Assembly (NCBI GenBank): GCA_009760855.2
Contig: WPIO01000058.1
Location: forward strand, 2,470,001-2,534,000
Direction: 5' to 3'
Length of the DNA stretch: 64,000 bases
Source of the DNA: Cristatella mucedo
Lineage: Eukaryota > Bryozoa > Phylactolaemata > Cristatellidae
Shown here: positions 46,194-56,292 of the stretch, piece by piece
How positions within the stretch are numbered: position 1 is the first letter of the stretch
Layout of the letters: every line of letters begins with the position of its first letter
The notes under the pieces: model-generated
Seen by the model: the letters and a program-made list of their open reading frames with translations, nothing else
Told to the model about the DNA's origin: nothing
Databases searched by the model: none
Program-made: the position numbers and the translations under genes

Positions 46194-47290
46194 ATGAAGG
46201 ATAAAAACGGCAAAGGAGTTGATAATATAAAATAAGGGGTTGATACAACAAAAGAAGTACTGTCTGGTGTTACAACTGCAACGGAAGTGGGTTTGAAAGC
46301 AGTTATAAAGTTAGTACCTAAAGTTGCTATGAAACTGTCTTTACAAGCCTCAAACAAGATAGCAAAGATTGTTACAAAAGTGTTACAATCATTTAAAGTC
46401 ATTGGAACAGCTACCGAAGCTCAAGAAGGATTTCTAATAGGAGTAACCGGAATAGTAGATCTTGGTTTGTTTATAAAAGAAATTGTCGATGAAGTTGCTT
46501 CTGGTAAATACGGGCAAGTGTTCTGGAAAACAATGGCAGATAAAAAAGGACTGTCGAAGATGGTTGCAAGTTTAGAAGTAGGTTATTACATCAATGAGAT
46601 ATTATTAGAGGCAGAGAAAGCAAAGAGTGAATGGTATCTTAACCCTAGTAAGTTTGTATCTGATACATTTGGAGAAGAAGTTTCTTGGGATGCAACACAA
46701 CTTGATCCAATCGCTTGGAAGAAAAACTTTCTTGAAATGAGAGGAGGTTTTCTACCTGCTATTCCAGCTATCATTGCTAGTATAGCAAGTGTAATTGGAA
46801 CAGTTGGTTTAGCAGTTTCAATCACTGTAGCCGTTGGAGGATTGATAAAAAAGATGGTAGATAAAACAATGTATACTGCTAGAGCACATACAATGAACAC
46901 TCACGAAGAGAGAATGCGTGCTTTATCGCTTCAAAGTGAAAGATTAAATAATGCTATTGTAGACTTGAAAAACATGATAGAACTACTTGATAAGGGTGTT
47001 GATATAGATCTAAGTGATAAAGTACAGAATTTGGAAGTTAAAAACAGATTGACTTACTTTAATAAAGGAAGAGAACTTGTAGAAAAAGGAGGTGTTAGTT
47101 ACACTGAAGATTTAAAACGAGACATAAAAAAGTAGAAGCTTTAACAGTTGGTGGATCTAAAATGTGTGATTATAAGGCTGAAAGTGCAATTCTACTTGCC
47201 AATTTATTTGCTCAAGGTAAAAGTCAAGAAGAAATATATAACGAAATGATTAAGTCAAGAGATGACCTAAAACGAAGATATAAGAACTAG
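46194..47290 (+). pseudogene. Hydrophobic virion protein with protease-type GG site
   Basis: About 365 codons. In-frame TAA at 46233-46235, and a single-base shift in the aaaaaa run at ~47123. The last part ends KSRDDLKRRYKN at TAG 47288-47290. The first half is amphipathic/helical. At ~46736 EMRGGF fits the adenain consensus (M/I/L)xGG-x, followed at once by a ~35-residue Ala/Ile/Val-rich membrane-like segment (PAIPAIIASIASVIGTVGL), then a coiled-coil-like tail. The order protease site then membrane-active segment is reminiscent of adenovirus protein VI, by analogy only; no sequence homology can be claimed. Confidence 0.6.
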
Positions 47291-47840
47291 AAATCAGTGT
47301 AACGAACTATTTTATTATCTTCTGTTAAACTATATTTAAAGTTTAGTTTTGCAAATTCAATGCTTAGACGTACTACTGTAATATCATGAGCAAAAGCAGC
47401 TTCTTCTTCTTCATCAAAATACCTTAGGTGTTTTTATCTCCATCTATTCGAATATAGGCTGTGTATTTGTTTGCTCTTTTATGAAAACTGAAACCTATAA
47501 AATCTGATGATAGACCTTTTCGTTTTGGTTTATTTCTTTGATTTTCTGAATAAGTTGCTTCACGTAAATTATTGAAACTATTATTTAGTTTATTATTATC
47601 AATGTGATCTATCTCATGTAAAGGGAATTTACCAGTCTTGATTAACCAAACTAGCCTATGAGCGTAGTGTGATTTTCCATCAATTCTTATTTGTCTATAC
47701 CCAGAAGAATTTATTGAACATGCTTCCGATCCAAGTGATCCTTTTTACCTTCTAATCTGATGAGTAAATTTTCCAGTAAAAGCGTTGAAATCAAATAATT
47801 CAAGAACCTTATCTCTCAAAGTAGTAACTTCTTGATCCAT
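47287..47840 (-). pseudogene. HNH/AP2 homing-endonuclease-like gene
   Basis: Start ATG 47838-47840. HNH-type core: HRLVWLIKTGKFPLHEIDHI followed by DNNKLNNSFNNLREAT, the usual H...DH...N...L pattern of phage HNH enzymes with AP2 DNA-binding C-terminus (FHKRANKYTAYIRIDGDKN). In-frame TAA at ~47747 and a frameshift at the t-run ~47428; the last ~40 codons match element 1. Ends in TAG overlapping the end of the gene on the other strand. Could act as a selfish endonuclease between viral genomes. Confidence 0.75.
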
Positions 47841-47897
47841 TTTTAGTATACATTACCTTTGTATCGTTTAATATAATGTTAATTTAACTTATATAGA

Positions 47898-48638
47898 ATG
47901 CATCAAGAAGTCAAACTTGATCTATCTGATCATCAAATTGATCTAATTCATAAATCTAAAGAACCAATCTCTATAAGATTAAAGAGTAGTGATTTAAGTG
48001 GTACTAAATCTATTCTTGTAACAAATACTCAAAGAAGAAGAATAGAAAAGTATAAAACAAAAGGAGTAGGAATGCAATTGAATCTTAGTCTTAAACAGTT
48101 AAAGGCAAATAGAAAACATGGTGCAGGTATTGTGGATATAATAAATAAGATATCTGGTGGAAGGGAATTTCACTTAAAATTACCAGCAGGAGTAAAATCA
48201 GAATTTGTTCCAAATGTAAATTTTAATAATACTATTAGATATAGCTATGCAGGTCCAGGAACAAAATTTACTATACGAAGGGAAGAAGGTTACCAGGGAG
48301 TCAATGATCTTGATAATCGAGCACTTATCCATGATCATACATACACAGAGACAGGAGAAATATCAGAGCCAAAAAGAACAGAAATACGAAATTTATCCGA
48401 CCTTGTACAGGCAGAGAGTGCTGCTCGTATTGCACTTGACCCTAAACAGCCTGCTTATGTTCGCGAAGATGCTAAGACAGTGGCAGCTGTCATGGCAGCA
48501 AAAGCAAAACTAGGATTGGGCATTGGTGGAATGTTAAACGATTCATTTGCAACTGATTTCTTAAAAGATAAAGTAAACAATACATCAAGTTTGAATAAGA
48601 TAAAGAATTATGCTCGTGTATTGTTGATAGAATGTTAG
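47898..48638 (+). CDS. Parvovirus-like phospholipase A2 protein
   Basis: Intact 246 residues; start after cttatatagaATG. The N-terminal ~95 residues carry basic text and a protease-type site, ISGG-R (~48153). Then a PLA2 core: Ca-binding loop YAGPGTKF (~48244), then GVNDLDNRALIHDHTYTET with the His-Asp catalytic dyad (~48300-48350). This is the layout of the parvovirus VP1 unique region, where PLA2 activity breaches the endosomal membrane; similar domains are known in adintoviruses and other animal DNA viruses. The following ~85 residues (TEIRNLSDLVQAESAA, AKAKLGLG) are conserved with element 1. One of very few unbroken genes here. Confidence 0.85.
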   Translation: MHQEVKLDLSDHQIDLIHKSKEPISIRLKSSDLSGTKSILVTNTQRRRIEKYKTKGVGMQLNLSLKQLKANRKHGAGIVDIINKISGGREFHLKLPAGVKSEFVPNVNFNNTIRYSYAGPGTKFTIRREEGYQGVNDLDNRALIHDHTYTETGEISEPKRTEIRNLSDLVQAESAARIALDPKQPAYVREDAKTVAAVMAAKAKLGLGIGGMLNDSFATDFLKDKVNNTSSLNKIKNYARVLLIEC

Positions 48639-48708
48639 ATATCAGTAGAAAAAAGATATAAAAAATTAACTAATCTAACTAGTTTTTATTTTTGTTTTTA
48701 TTGATGAC

Positions 48709-49196
48709 CTAATAATCAGCAGGATTCAATTCATTTCGTTTGCCTGAATTATAAACTTTAACTTGATCAATCTTTAATCTAATATTAAGTCTTTCTTCGG
48801 AGTTGTAACTATCTTTAGTTACGTAACTCCCATCGAGAATGCCTGTAATAGAAAAGTCAGTTCCAAGTTTCTGGACTACATCAACAATAGTGTTGAACTT
48901 CAGTTGTTTATTTTTTTATCAAAGAATATGCTTGGTTTGATACCAAAATCAATTCTTATTCCAACTGTAGATCTTTGAGACAGATCATAACCATTGAATC
49001 CAAGTTTCTTACTCGACCTTTCTACAATATCTTCAAGAGAAGGCATCATCTCTTCAGTAATGTATACCCACACGTTAAAGTAAGATTTATAATCTTTTGA
49101 AACCTTCTCTTCAATGTGAACTCGAGCTGGTCTACCTTTTGGAATAATAACAGAAGCTTTTTCAAGAACTATGAATTTCTTATTTTGGATTTTCAT
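48709..49196 (-). pseudogene. Unknown conserved viral protein, ~160 aa
   Basis: Start ATG 49196; 98 open codons (MKIQNKKFIVLEKASVIIPK...), then a one-base shift in the ttttttt run at ~48912, and the tail LDGSYVTKDSYNSEERLNIR...NPADY ending at 48709. Same place and strand as 30415-30899 in element 1. Probably structural but unrecognised. Confidence 0.6.
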
Positions 49197-49225
49197 TTCT
49201 TTAAAGTGGAAATAAATTGTTTAAA

Positions 49226-49591
49226 TTAAATTAATAATCCCATCGTTGTTCCAAAATTAGTTAATTCCATTAGTTTTAAGAAGATTAAACACCTTCTACC
49301 GCAATCTTTTTGATTGAACTTTTGCAGTTGAAACGTTTGAAAAGATGGTATGTCACCAAAGTAACTTGTTACCTCTGGCATAGGTGGAGCTCCAAAAGAA
49401 TCAAAGTAAAAACACTTAGATCCTTCTTTTTTAAGTGCTACCCAATGATATATTGGAAGATCTGATTCTCCAGTGTTACAAATAAGACATTCATTCTCAA
49501 ACGGTTTTGTTAGTTCATCTCTTGCAAAGACACCTCTAAAGTTTTTTATATCTAATTTTAATATAAAATTATTTATTTCTATATCAGTCAA
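49226..49591 (-). CDS. PRO: Adenain-like (Ulp1-fold) cysteine protease
   Basis: Intact 121-codon frame from ATG 49591 to TAA 49226. Catalytic elements in the adenain order: His in YHWVALKK (~49437), acidic residue in CFYFDSFGAPP (~49400), and Cys in KDCGRRCLIF (~49300), with a Gln-containing KFNQKDCG just before it. Shorter than adenovirus protease (~200 residues) but like other Polinton enzymes. Role: cleaves virion precursor proteins at (M/I/L)xGG-x type sites; candidate substrates are the GG-containing proteins at 46194, 47898 and 53321. Could start slightly upstream in a different frame. Confidence 0.85.
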   Translation of the reverse strand: MTDIEINNFILKLDIKNFRGVFARDELTKPFENECLICNTGESDLPIYHWVALKKEGSKCFYFDSFGAPPMPEVTSYFGDIPSFQTFQLQKFNQKDCGRRCLIFLKLMELTNFGTTMGLLI

Positions 49592-49602
49592 AGCTGATGA
49601 TT

Positions 49603-49877
49603 TTACTTTTTTTTAGTTTGTCAATAGTGCTCTTAATCTCATTAATTATTTATTGATCACTTGCTCCTCTTCCAATCCTTTTTCCTTGAGATAAAGATCC
49701 TTCACCAACTGCAACTGGAATACTAACAGTAACTGGAATACTTCTTAGTCTAACAAATTTTCATTCCTTTTTACTACAGATTGTACAAATTCCTTTTATC
49801 ATTCCTCTTTACCCTTTTGTGCTATCTACTTCAACATACTCTTCTTGAATTGTATCAGTTGCTTTTTTACACTTCAT
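49603..49877 (-). pseudogene. Small basic viral protein (homologue of 31424-31696)
   Basis: Reads MKCKKATDTIQEEYVEVDST, CxxC ICTICS, basic region, then GKRIGRGASDQ. Broken by a TAA (~49812, Leu in element 1), a TGA (~49765, Ser in element 1) and a TAA (~49649, Gln in element 1), plus an A/T-run shift at the end. Lies between protease and ATPase as in element 1. Confidence 0.6.
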
Positions 49878-49920
49878 ATAATAAATCTCCATATAAAAAT
49901 ATAAAAATCCTTAATAAAGA

Positions 49921-50530
49921 ATGTCTTTAAAAGTTAAACCTTTTGATTTTGGACAGGATATTAATACTAGACACCAAGAACCATTACCTAAAGTACCTAT
50001 TAGAGCGTTAGTTTTAGGACCAAGTGGAAGTGGTAAATCTCAATTAATATTAAATTGAGTATTTTTAGGAAGGTTAAAGTATGATGTTTGTGCTATTATT
50101 GCAACAAGTTTAGATCAACCACTATATCGCGGATTTATAGAAATGACAAAAGGTAATCATTCTTACGTTTATGTTAATGGTATAGATGAAATGCCAGATG
50201 TTGACTCATATAAGAATTGTAGAAATGATATTGTATTAGACGATGTTATGTCAGAAGATCAAACAAAGATATTAGATTATTTTACTAGAGGAAGGCATAA
50301 AAGAATGAATGTATTCTATCTCGCTCAAGGATTTACAAGAATACCTAAACGAGAGATTAGGAATAATATAAATTGTATTATAATATTCAAAAAAAACAAT
50401 AACGGTATCGAGTATATTCGTGATTAATATGTTGGTGATATAGATAGAAAGCAATTTAAAGATTGGGTTGATTCTAGTACAAGGAAAAGATTTGGATATT
50501 GTGTTATAGACTTAACTAAAACTGAATGAA
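49921..50530 (+). pseudogene. ATPase: A32/FtsK-HerA-like packaging ATPase
   Basis: Start ATG 49921. Walker A LGPSGSGKSQL (~50015), a Walker B-like IVLDDVM (~50230), DQTKILDYFTRGRHK, then REIRNNINCIIIFKK. TGA at ~50056 (TGG in element 1) just after Walker A, TAA at ~50427, and a shift at ~50526 in the last 30 codons. Such ATPases drive genome packaging into the capsid and are a core gene of Polintons, adintoviruses and virophages. Confidence 0.88.
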
Positions 50531-50600
50531 GGAAGGTTTTGGTCTGTTGATGAAGAAGGAAAACAATTAATAACTATTTTTAGTTCTTAATAGGAGAGGA

Positions 50601-51725
50601 ATGATAAACGGAGAATTGCATCAAAGAAAAAAGTGTTGGAAGTGTTCAAGAAGCACTTTATTTAGAAAACTTACTTGGTAATTTAGATAAACTACATAGC
50701 GCAACTATACTTAACAACAATGAAGAGATGGCAAGAATTGAAGCTGAAATAGTTTCAAGAGATCAAGTAGAACATAAACTAAATAAACGTGCTTTAGAAC
50801 ATTCAAAAAATGATTTAGGTGATGTCAATTTTAATAAACTTAAAGTAATAAGACCAAAACTTGCAATTCAAATGGAAAGTAATAAACTAATTGAAAAGGC
50901 AATAGAAGCTAAAGCATCTCAAGATGTTTCTACAGTTTTGAAAAAAGCAATCACTGATATTGTTACTGGAAAGCCTAAAAGTGCAATTACTAGAGAGTAA
51001 TTCAAGCAAAGACACATGCAGCTAATCCAGAAATAAGAGAAATTCTTTATGGTGTTCAAAAAACAGTTGCAGAAAGTCTTAACATTAATCCATCTACTGG
51101 CACACCTAAGAGAAAAAGCAAATATAAAAGATGAAACTAGTTTACCACCAATTGCTACTAGTACTCCAAATAAGAAAGGAAGAAAGAAGAAAGATAAAAC
51201 TAGTTTACCTTCTGCAAGTGTTATAGAACCTGTCGCAAGTGTTACAGAAGTTAGCTCACCTCAATTTACAACTGCTATAGAAGCTACTTTACCTACAATT
51301 ATTGAACACCCATGGGTTACGAGACAAAAATTACTTGATATTACTAAAATACCTCATACAGGAAGAATGTCATCTGCAATGAAAGAAGATATAAATAAAT
51401 TACAGAAGATAATATTGGAGAGACTCTTACTAATATCCAAGAAGATTTAGAGAGGATATAAAAAAGGAGTGAAAAACAACAAAGTATTCTTGATCATATA
51501 AAAGAATTAAAACCAAAATCTTGAGTAGAATTACAAGTTTTTCCAGTATTTTTTAAGAGGGATAAAAAAGTATTTAATAAGATTGAATTATGGTTGAGAG
51601 AGCTTGCAGCTGGAAATAAAGAAGTTGTAAATTCAATCAGTGCTGCTGTAGATTATTTAGCTAGGTCAAGAAAAGCACCAAAATCTTACGTTGCGAAAAT
51701 AAATAATCTATTATTTAATATATAG
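50601..51725 (+). pseudogene. Alpha-helical protein with basic S/T/P linker
   Basis: Start ATG 50601 (taggagaggaATG). Homologous to 32556-33194 in its N-terminal ~150 residues (VRPKLAIQ-like text, KTHAANPEIRE), then a Lys/Ser/Thr/Pro-rich linker (KKGRKKKDKTSLP), a conserved LLDITKIPHTGRM segment and a C-terminal KIELWLRELAAGN...SISAAVDYLARSR block. Frames shift at ~50630, ~51000, ~51115 and ~51420, with a TGA at ~51524; ends TAG 51723-51725, which is also part of the next gene's start signal. Confidence 0.6.
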
Positions 51726-51727
51726 AA

Positions 51728-52620
51728 ATGGCTGATCTTATTGCAGTTGCGAAAGATATACTAAAAAATGTTGAAATTATTAAAAAACTAATCAAGCAAG
51801 TAAAGAGGGGTATGTGTTTAATATTATTGGAAATTCTAATCCACTTAATTTACATATTAATACTCCTATTTTATTGAGAAACAAACTTAAAAATTGGTTT
51901 TAAGAAGTTTGTTGGAATTAACTCTATAAAGAATATTACTAATTCTGATAATACTTTTGTTTATAGAAACGCAGGTGGTTCAGAACAAACTGTAACAATT
52001 GAACCAGGAATTTATACTGTCGATAGCGATGACTTAAATACTAGTATTGTTGATAGAATTAACTACTATACAAATTAACTATTATAAAAAATTAATTACT
52101 ATAAAACTATATTACTCAAACAGGATCCAAAACCAATAAGTTTATAGTTGGTGTTGATACTGGTACTGCACATTCATGGATTAGTATGCCTCTTGGTTGG
52201 AGTTTTATTGCTAGTAAATCTTCTATTTCTAAAGTACTTGGTTTTACTAAACCTGCTTACACAACTGATAGTAAGTTTTTAGAATCGTATCCAACTATTA
52301 CACCAACTATTTGTACTCCTAACAAAAAGTTTTATTCAGAAGAACAGGTAAGTATTGCTGATGTAAAACTTGTTCTTGTGAATTGTAATTTAGTTGCACC
52401 AGGAACAAGTTTTATAAATGGAAATGAAACTCAAGCTATAAGAAGTTTTGGATTTGATTTGTATCCGTGGGATACAATGGTGTATGAACCAAATACACCT
52501 GAATACCATAATGTTTCTACTGAAACTATCAGTGATATAACTATTAAAGTTACTGATCAAAACTTTAAATTGTTAGATTTTGGTGGTGAACAAATTGCAG
52601 TTGTTATAGAAATTATGTAA
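51728..52620 (+). pseudogene. Minor capsid (penton-like) protein candidate
   Basis: Start after aatatatagaaATG. Contains FVYRNAGGSEQTVTIEPGIY followed downstream by AHSWISMPLGWSF and SSISKVLGF. The PG-x-Y ... F ... S-I-x-x-L-L-G-F pattern is one I know from conserved structural proteins of Polintons. The C-terminal half (52186-52620) is open. It ends TDQNFKLLDFGGEQIAVVI, a motif shared with the next gene. Frames shift at ~51800, ~51900 and ~52080, the last near a small duplicated aattaactattata-like segment. Confidence 0.6.
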
Positions 52621-52634
52621 ATCTAATATAAGGA

Positions 52635-53311
52635 ATGACTATAAGATTAACAGGAACGTCTTCTTCAGACTATAAAATATCAAATCCTCCAATTATATTA
52701 GGAGAAAAGTCAGGATATAATAAAGTTGGTTTAAGAAGAGTAGAATTTACTTATGCAAATAGAGTAATATCAAATGTTGTTAAAGGTGTAAATGACAGAC
52801 TTTGGTTTAAGTTTTCTATCGGAGATGTTGGTGATGCTGATCATATTGAAATCAATTTTGGAACAGATGAAAAAGAAAATCCTAAAACTTCAGGAAGTAA
52901 TGATAGTAACAAAATTGTTATTGCTTTAAATGCGGCTTTAGCAGTTAAGAAAAAACCCTGATGCTGCTATTAGTGTTATTAATCTAATAGCACTCCTCGG
53001 CAATCAAAGAAATGCTAGTGGAATAAGATTTAGTGTTGATACGGATGATAAAATAGTTATGCAATCCAGAGATGAATTATAAAGAAAAAGGAAAAGGGTT
53101 TTTAGAACAATTTTCATCTTTATATACTATTGACGTTAGAGATATTGCAGCTGGTGAAAAGGTTGATTTACATATTCCAAATATAATGTACTTATCAACA
53201 AGAGGTGATATAGAATCATTGAGTGGTTTTAAAATTACTTTAACAGATCAAAATGGAAATAGGCTTAAAACAATAAAAGATGTTTTAGCTATAATAGAAA
53301 TTTCAAAGTAG
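52635..53311 (+). pseudogene. Second minor capsid candidate
   Basis: ATG 52635. Beta-rich text (MTIRLTGTSSSDYKISNPPI, VGLRRVEFTYANRVISN, DRLWFKFSIGD), ending SGFKITLTDQNGNRLKTIKD then VLAIIEISK, parallel to the end of the previous gene (TDQN...). One-base shifts in the aaaaaa run at ~52951 and at ~53075. Paralogous ends suggest a duplicated jelly-roll type protein. Confidence 0.6.
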
Positions 53312-53320
53312 TGTAGAGAA

Positions 53321-53720
53321 ATGGGGAGTTATGCCAGGATTGGTCATGGTAATATAAGAGGAGGAAAGTATTATGGGTCTGGAGTTGTAGATAAAGTAAT
53401 AGATGGCGTTGGAAAAGTAACACCTCTTTTAAATGGATTAACTGGTCCAAGTATGAACATTGATAATAAAGGTATTGAAATGCATCAAGCAAGAAAACTA
53501 GTTAAATTACAAACTAAAAAAGAAAAGTTAGGCCAAGAATATGCTAATAAACGAAGAGATATGGATGATAAACTTGAAGAAGGAAAAAAAGAAAGAATTA
53601 GAATATGAATTAGAAAAACGAAAGAAAGAAGAAGATTATGATAGAAAGATTAAAGAAATGGATCTTGATATTAAACGTGCAATGCTTGAGAAACTTAAAC
53701 CAAAAACTAAAAAGTCGTAA
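53321..53720 (+). pseudogene. Coiled-coil protein with protease-type GG site
   Basis: Start after gtgtagagaaATG. The N-terminus MGSYARIGHGNIRGGKYYGS contains IRGG-K, an adenain-type site at residue ~12. Then a short linker and a long charged coiled coil (KLVKLQTKKEKLGQEYANKR, KEMDLDIKRAMLEKL). One-base shift in the aaaaaaa run at ~53588; ends TAA 53718-53720. Possibly a core or cement protein trimmed at its N-terminus. Confidence 0.6.
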
Positions 53721-53727
53721 AGTAAAA

Positions 53728-53917
53728 ATGGAAGAAGAAGTAGAAAACTATTTAGAAACTCTTTAAGAAAATGATCCAAAAACATATTAAGAAATGAAAA
53801 TTGAATGAAATTGAGAAAGTAATACAATAGAAAGCTGTTGTTCCTCATGTTAGACCTGATGGATATGGTGGTAGCATGAAGAAAAATATAGGAGCTGGTT
53901 TATATATTCAAAAATAG
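53728..53917 (+). pseudogene. Short viral protein before the capsid gene
   Basis: ATG 53728, acidic start MEEEVENYLETL, stops at ~53764, ~53785, ~53803 and ~53809, then a shifted frame with VRPDGYGGSMKKNIGAGLY and TAG 53915-53917. The density of stops is the highest in the element. Unrecognised. Confidence 0.4.
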
Positions 53918-53950
53918 AAATTAATTTTTAGTTTTTTAAATAGAGAAAAA

Positions 53951-55501
53951 ATGGCAAGTGCACCCATCGATAGTATACTTGAATTAGGAGGTCTTGATTT
54001 CCCTGATAATAAACTTAAAGATTATCAATATTGAGAGTTTTACCAAAGTAATGGAAATGAAACAGACAATATTCCTGGAAAATTAGTTACATTCACTACT
54101 CCTGGTGAACAACAAATATGTTATGTTCTATCTGGCGCTTATCTTCTTCTTGAATTTAGACTTGGAACCACACCCGCTAACACTAATGATCCGCCTAGTG
54201 TTTTAAAACGTAGTCTTGCAGTCGGACTTGTTAACAACGCTGGTGCATGATTATTTAATAGTATGAGAATTAGACTTGGTACAGAAGAAATTGAAAGCTT
54301 TTCACTAAAAGAAGGAGTTGGAAGTGCTTCAACGCTGATGGGGCTTCTATGTTATCCAAATAATTATAATAGAACTGAAGGACCTGCAACTGGTTGGAAA
54401 AAGGATGAAGCAAATGCGCTAGATGATATGACTGCTGGGAATACTTATAGTAATCCTAATGCTTCTGGTGTTGTTGTTAATGCTGCTGCTGGGACAAGTT
54501 GTTCAAACATTGGATTCCTTTATAGGAGAGCTCTTATAAATAATCTGATTGAACTTGATGCTTACGTTGGCACTTTTAGCATTGCACTTCCACTATCACG
54601 AATTTCTGGTTTTTGTGCTGATATGAATACAATTCTTTATAACATTCCTTTTACACTTGAAATGACAGGAGTTGGTGGGCCTGACTATGATGCTATAATG
54701 ACTGGTCCAACAGGTGCTGCTGCAAATACTACTAATACTGTAACTACTAGAGGTACAGCAGGTGGTGCTGGTGATGGCGCTTATACAACTTTTAAAATTG
54801 CACTGTCAAAAATTAGGCTAATGGTTCCATGTGTAACTTCTGAAGAAAGTGTTCAGAGATCACTTGCTGATATCTCAAGTGAAAAATCAAAGAAAATAAG
54901 ACTTAACTATGAAGTTAAGAGATATGAAAATATTACAATAACTTCTCTTAATCAAGGCACTAAATTTACTAAAACATTATCAGTTCAAAATTAAATGGAT
55001 AAAGTTAGATGGCTAATTGTTGCAGCTCAAAACTATATTAAATACATTTCATATGTAGGAAATCCTTGTACTTACAATCACTGTGATATTAAAAACGTTT
55101 CGGTGTATGCAAATGGTTCAAAACAATACCCAGCAATTCTAACAGCAAGTGCACCAAAACTTGTAAATTTTTCACCAGAATATATGGATTTCACAACGTT
55201 TAGAAAACAATATCTTGGACTTAATGAGGTTACTGAACCTGTTGGAGTTACTGACCCTGAATGATTATCTCTTTATCCAATTCACGTTATTGATCTTCAA
55301 TATAATGATGAACCTCTTAGAAAAACCTCAAGACTAGATGTATCAGTTGAATTTAATAGTCTTTTACCAAATGATGGAACTCCAATAATTATTTACTATT
55401 TATCTATTTGTGAAAATACCGCTGAACTAACATCTAATTGAAATGGTGCGAACTTCACTTATAGTAGAGGAGAATTCAGTTATGATGAAAGAGATTTTTA
55501 A
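53951..55501 (+). pseudogene. MCP: Major capsid protein (double jelly-roll type)
   Basis: 516 codons in one frame from ATG 53951 (aatagagaaaaaATG) to TAATAA 55499, without any frameshift but with TGA at 54032, 54248, 55262 and 55439 and TAA at 54992. Recognisable Polinton MCP features in order: NSMRIRLGTEEIESF, RRALINNLIELDAYVG, FSIALPLSRISGFCADMNTI, KIRLMVPCVTSEESV, LNYEVKRYENITI, RWLIVAAQ (in the place of the usual R-x-x-I-x-x-F-Q), TYNHCDIKNVSVYANGSKQ. Forms the capsid shell. Followed by the nuclease in the same frame after 33 bp. Confidence 0.85.
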
Positions 55502-55534
55502 TAAAATTAAGGTTCAGATGAGTGGAAAAAGTCT

Positions 55535-56267
55535 ATGAAGTTAAATATTGGAGGGCCAGAAACGTATTCTATTCTGGGAAATGATATGCTATTTGGTTCA
55601 AAAACAGATTATGATATAAAATTAATTTCAAATAGAAAACTAAAAAAATATATTGCCAACTCTCAATCAATGAGATTTCCTCAGATGTTATTTGGAAAAC
55701 TGTTTGAACCTATTGCCGCTAAATTTCTAGAAATGAAATTAAATAGAAAGATAGAGAATGCAAACGATTGCTTTACTAGTGATGGGGTGTATAGATATTC
55801 TCCTGATGGAATTGTAGATGAAGAAACATTGATTGAGATAAAATGCTTATGGAGTCGTAGTATAGTTGAAGGATTTGTACCAAAACAATACCTAGCTCAA
55901 TGTCTACTTGGATTACATGTATTGAAACTAAACAAATGTTTTGATAGTGAATTTGAAATCTTTTTTGAAGGTTTGAATTGTAAAGGAGCACCTAAAGATT
56001 ACGTTGCAGCTGGATCAGTTAGATTACCTACGAGTTATGTTTTTGATATGCCGATAAGAGAGCCGTTGTTTATGTATTTACTTAAAGATGAAAAGTATTA
56101 TGATTTTGAATTTGATGTAAGTGAATATGGTAGATACTCATATAAAAAAGTTTTGGTTATGATATCAAATACTATATAAAAAAGTAGAAGTGCAAGTAGT
56201 TGAAGAAGAAGATCGTTATAGATTTGCAAGAACTACTCCAATAGTTAAAGAAGTATTAGAAAGATAA
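55535..56267 (+). pseudogene. YqaJ / lambda-exonuclease-like nuclease
   Basis: 214 open codons from ATG 55535, then a one-base shift in the aaaaaa run at ~56176 and ~30 more codons to ~56267. PD-(D/E)XK exonuclease signature: FGKLFEPIAAKFLE (~55690), SPDG (~55800), LIEIKC (~55830), and PKQYLAQCLLGLHVL (~55882). Such exonucleases process DNA ends for annealing-type recombination in phages, baculoviruses and other dsDNA viruses. Confidence 0.8.
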
Positions 56268-56292
56268 AAAATATTAATAAATAATTATATAG

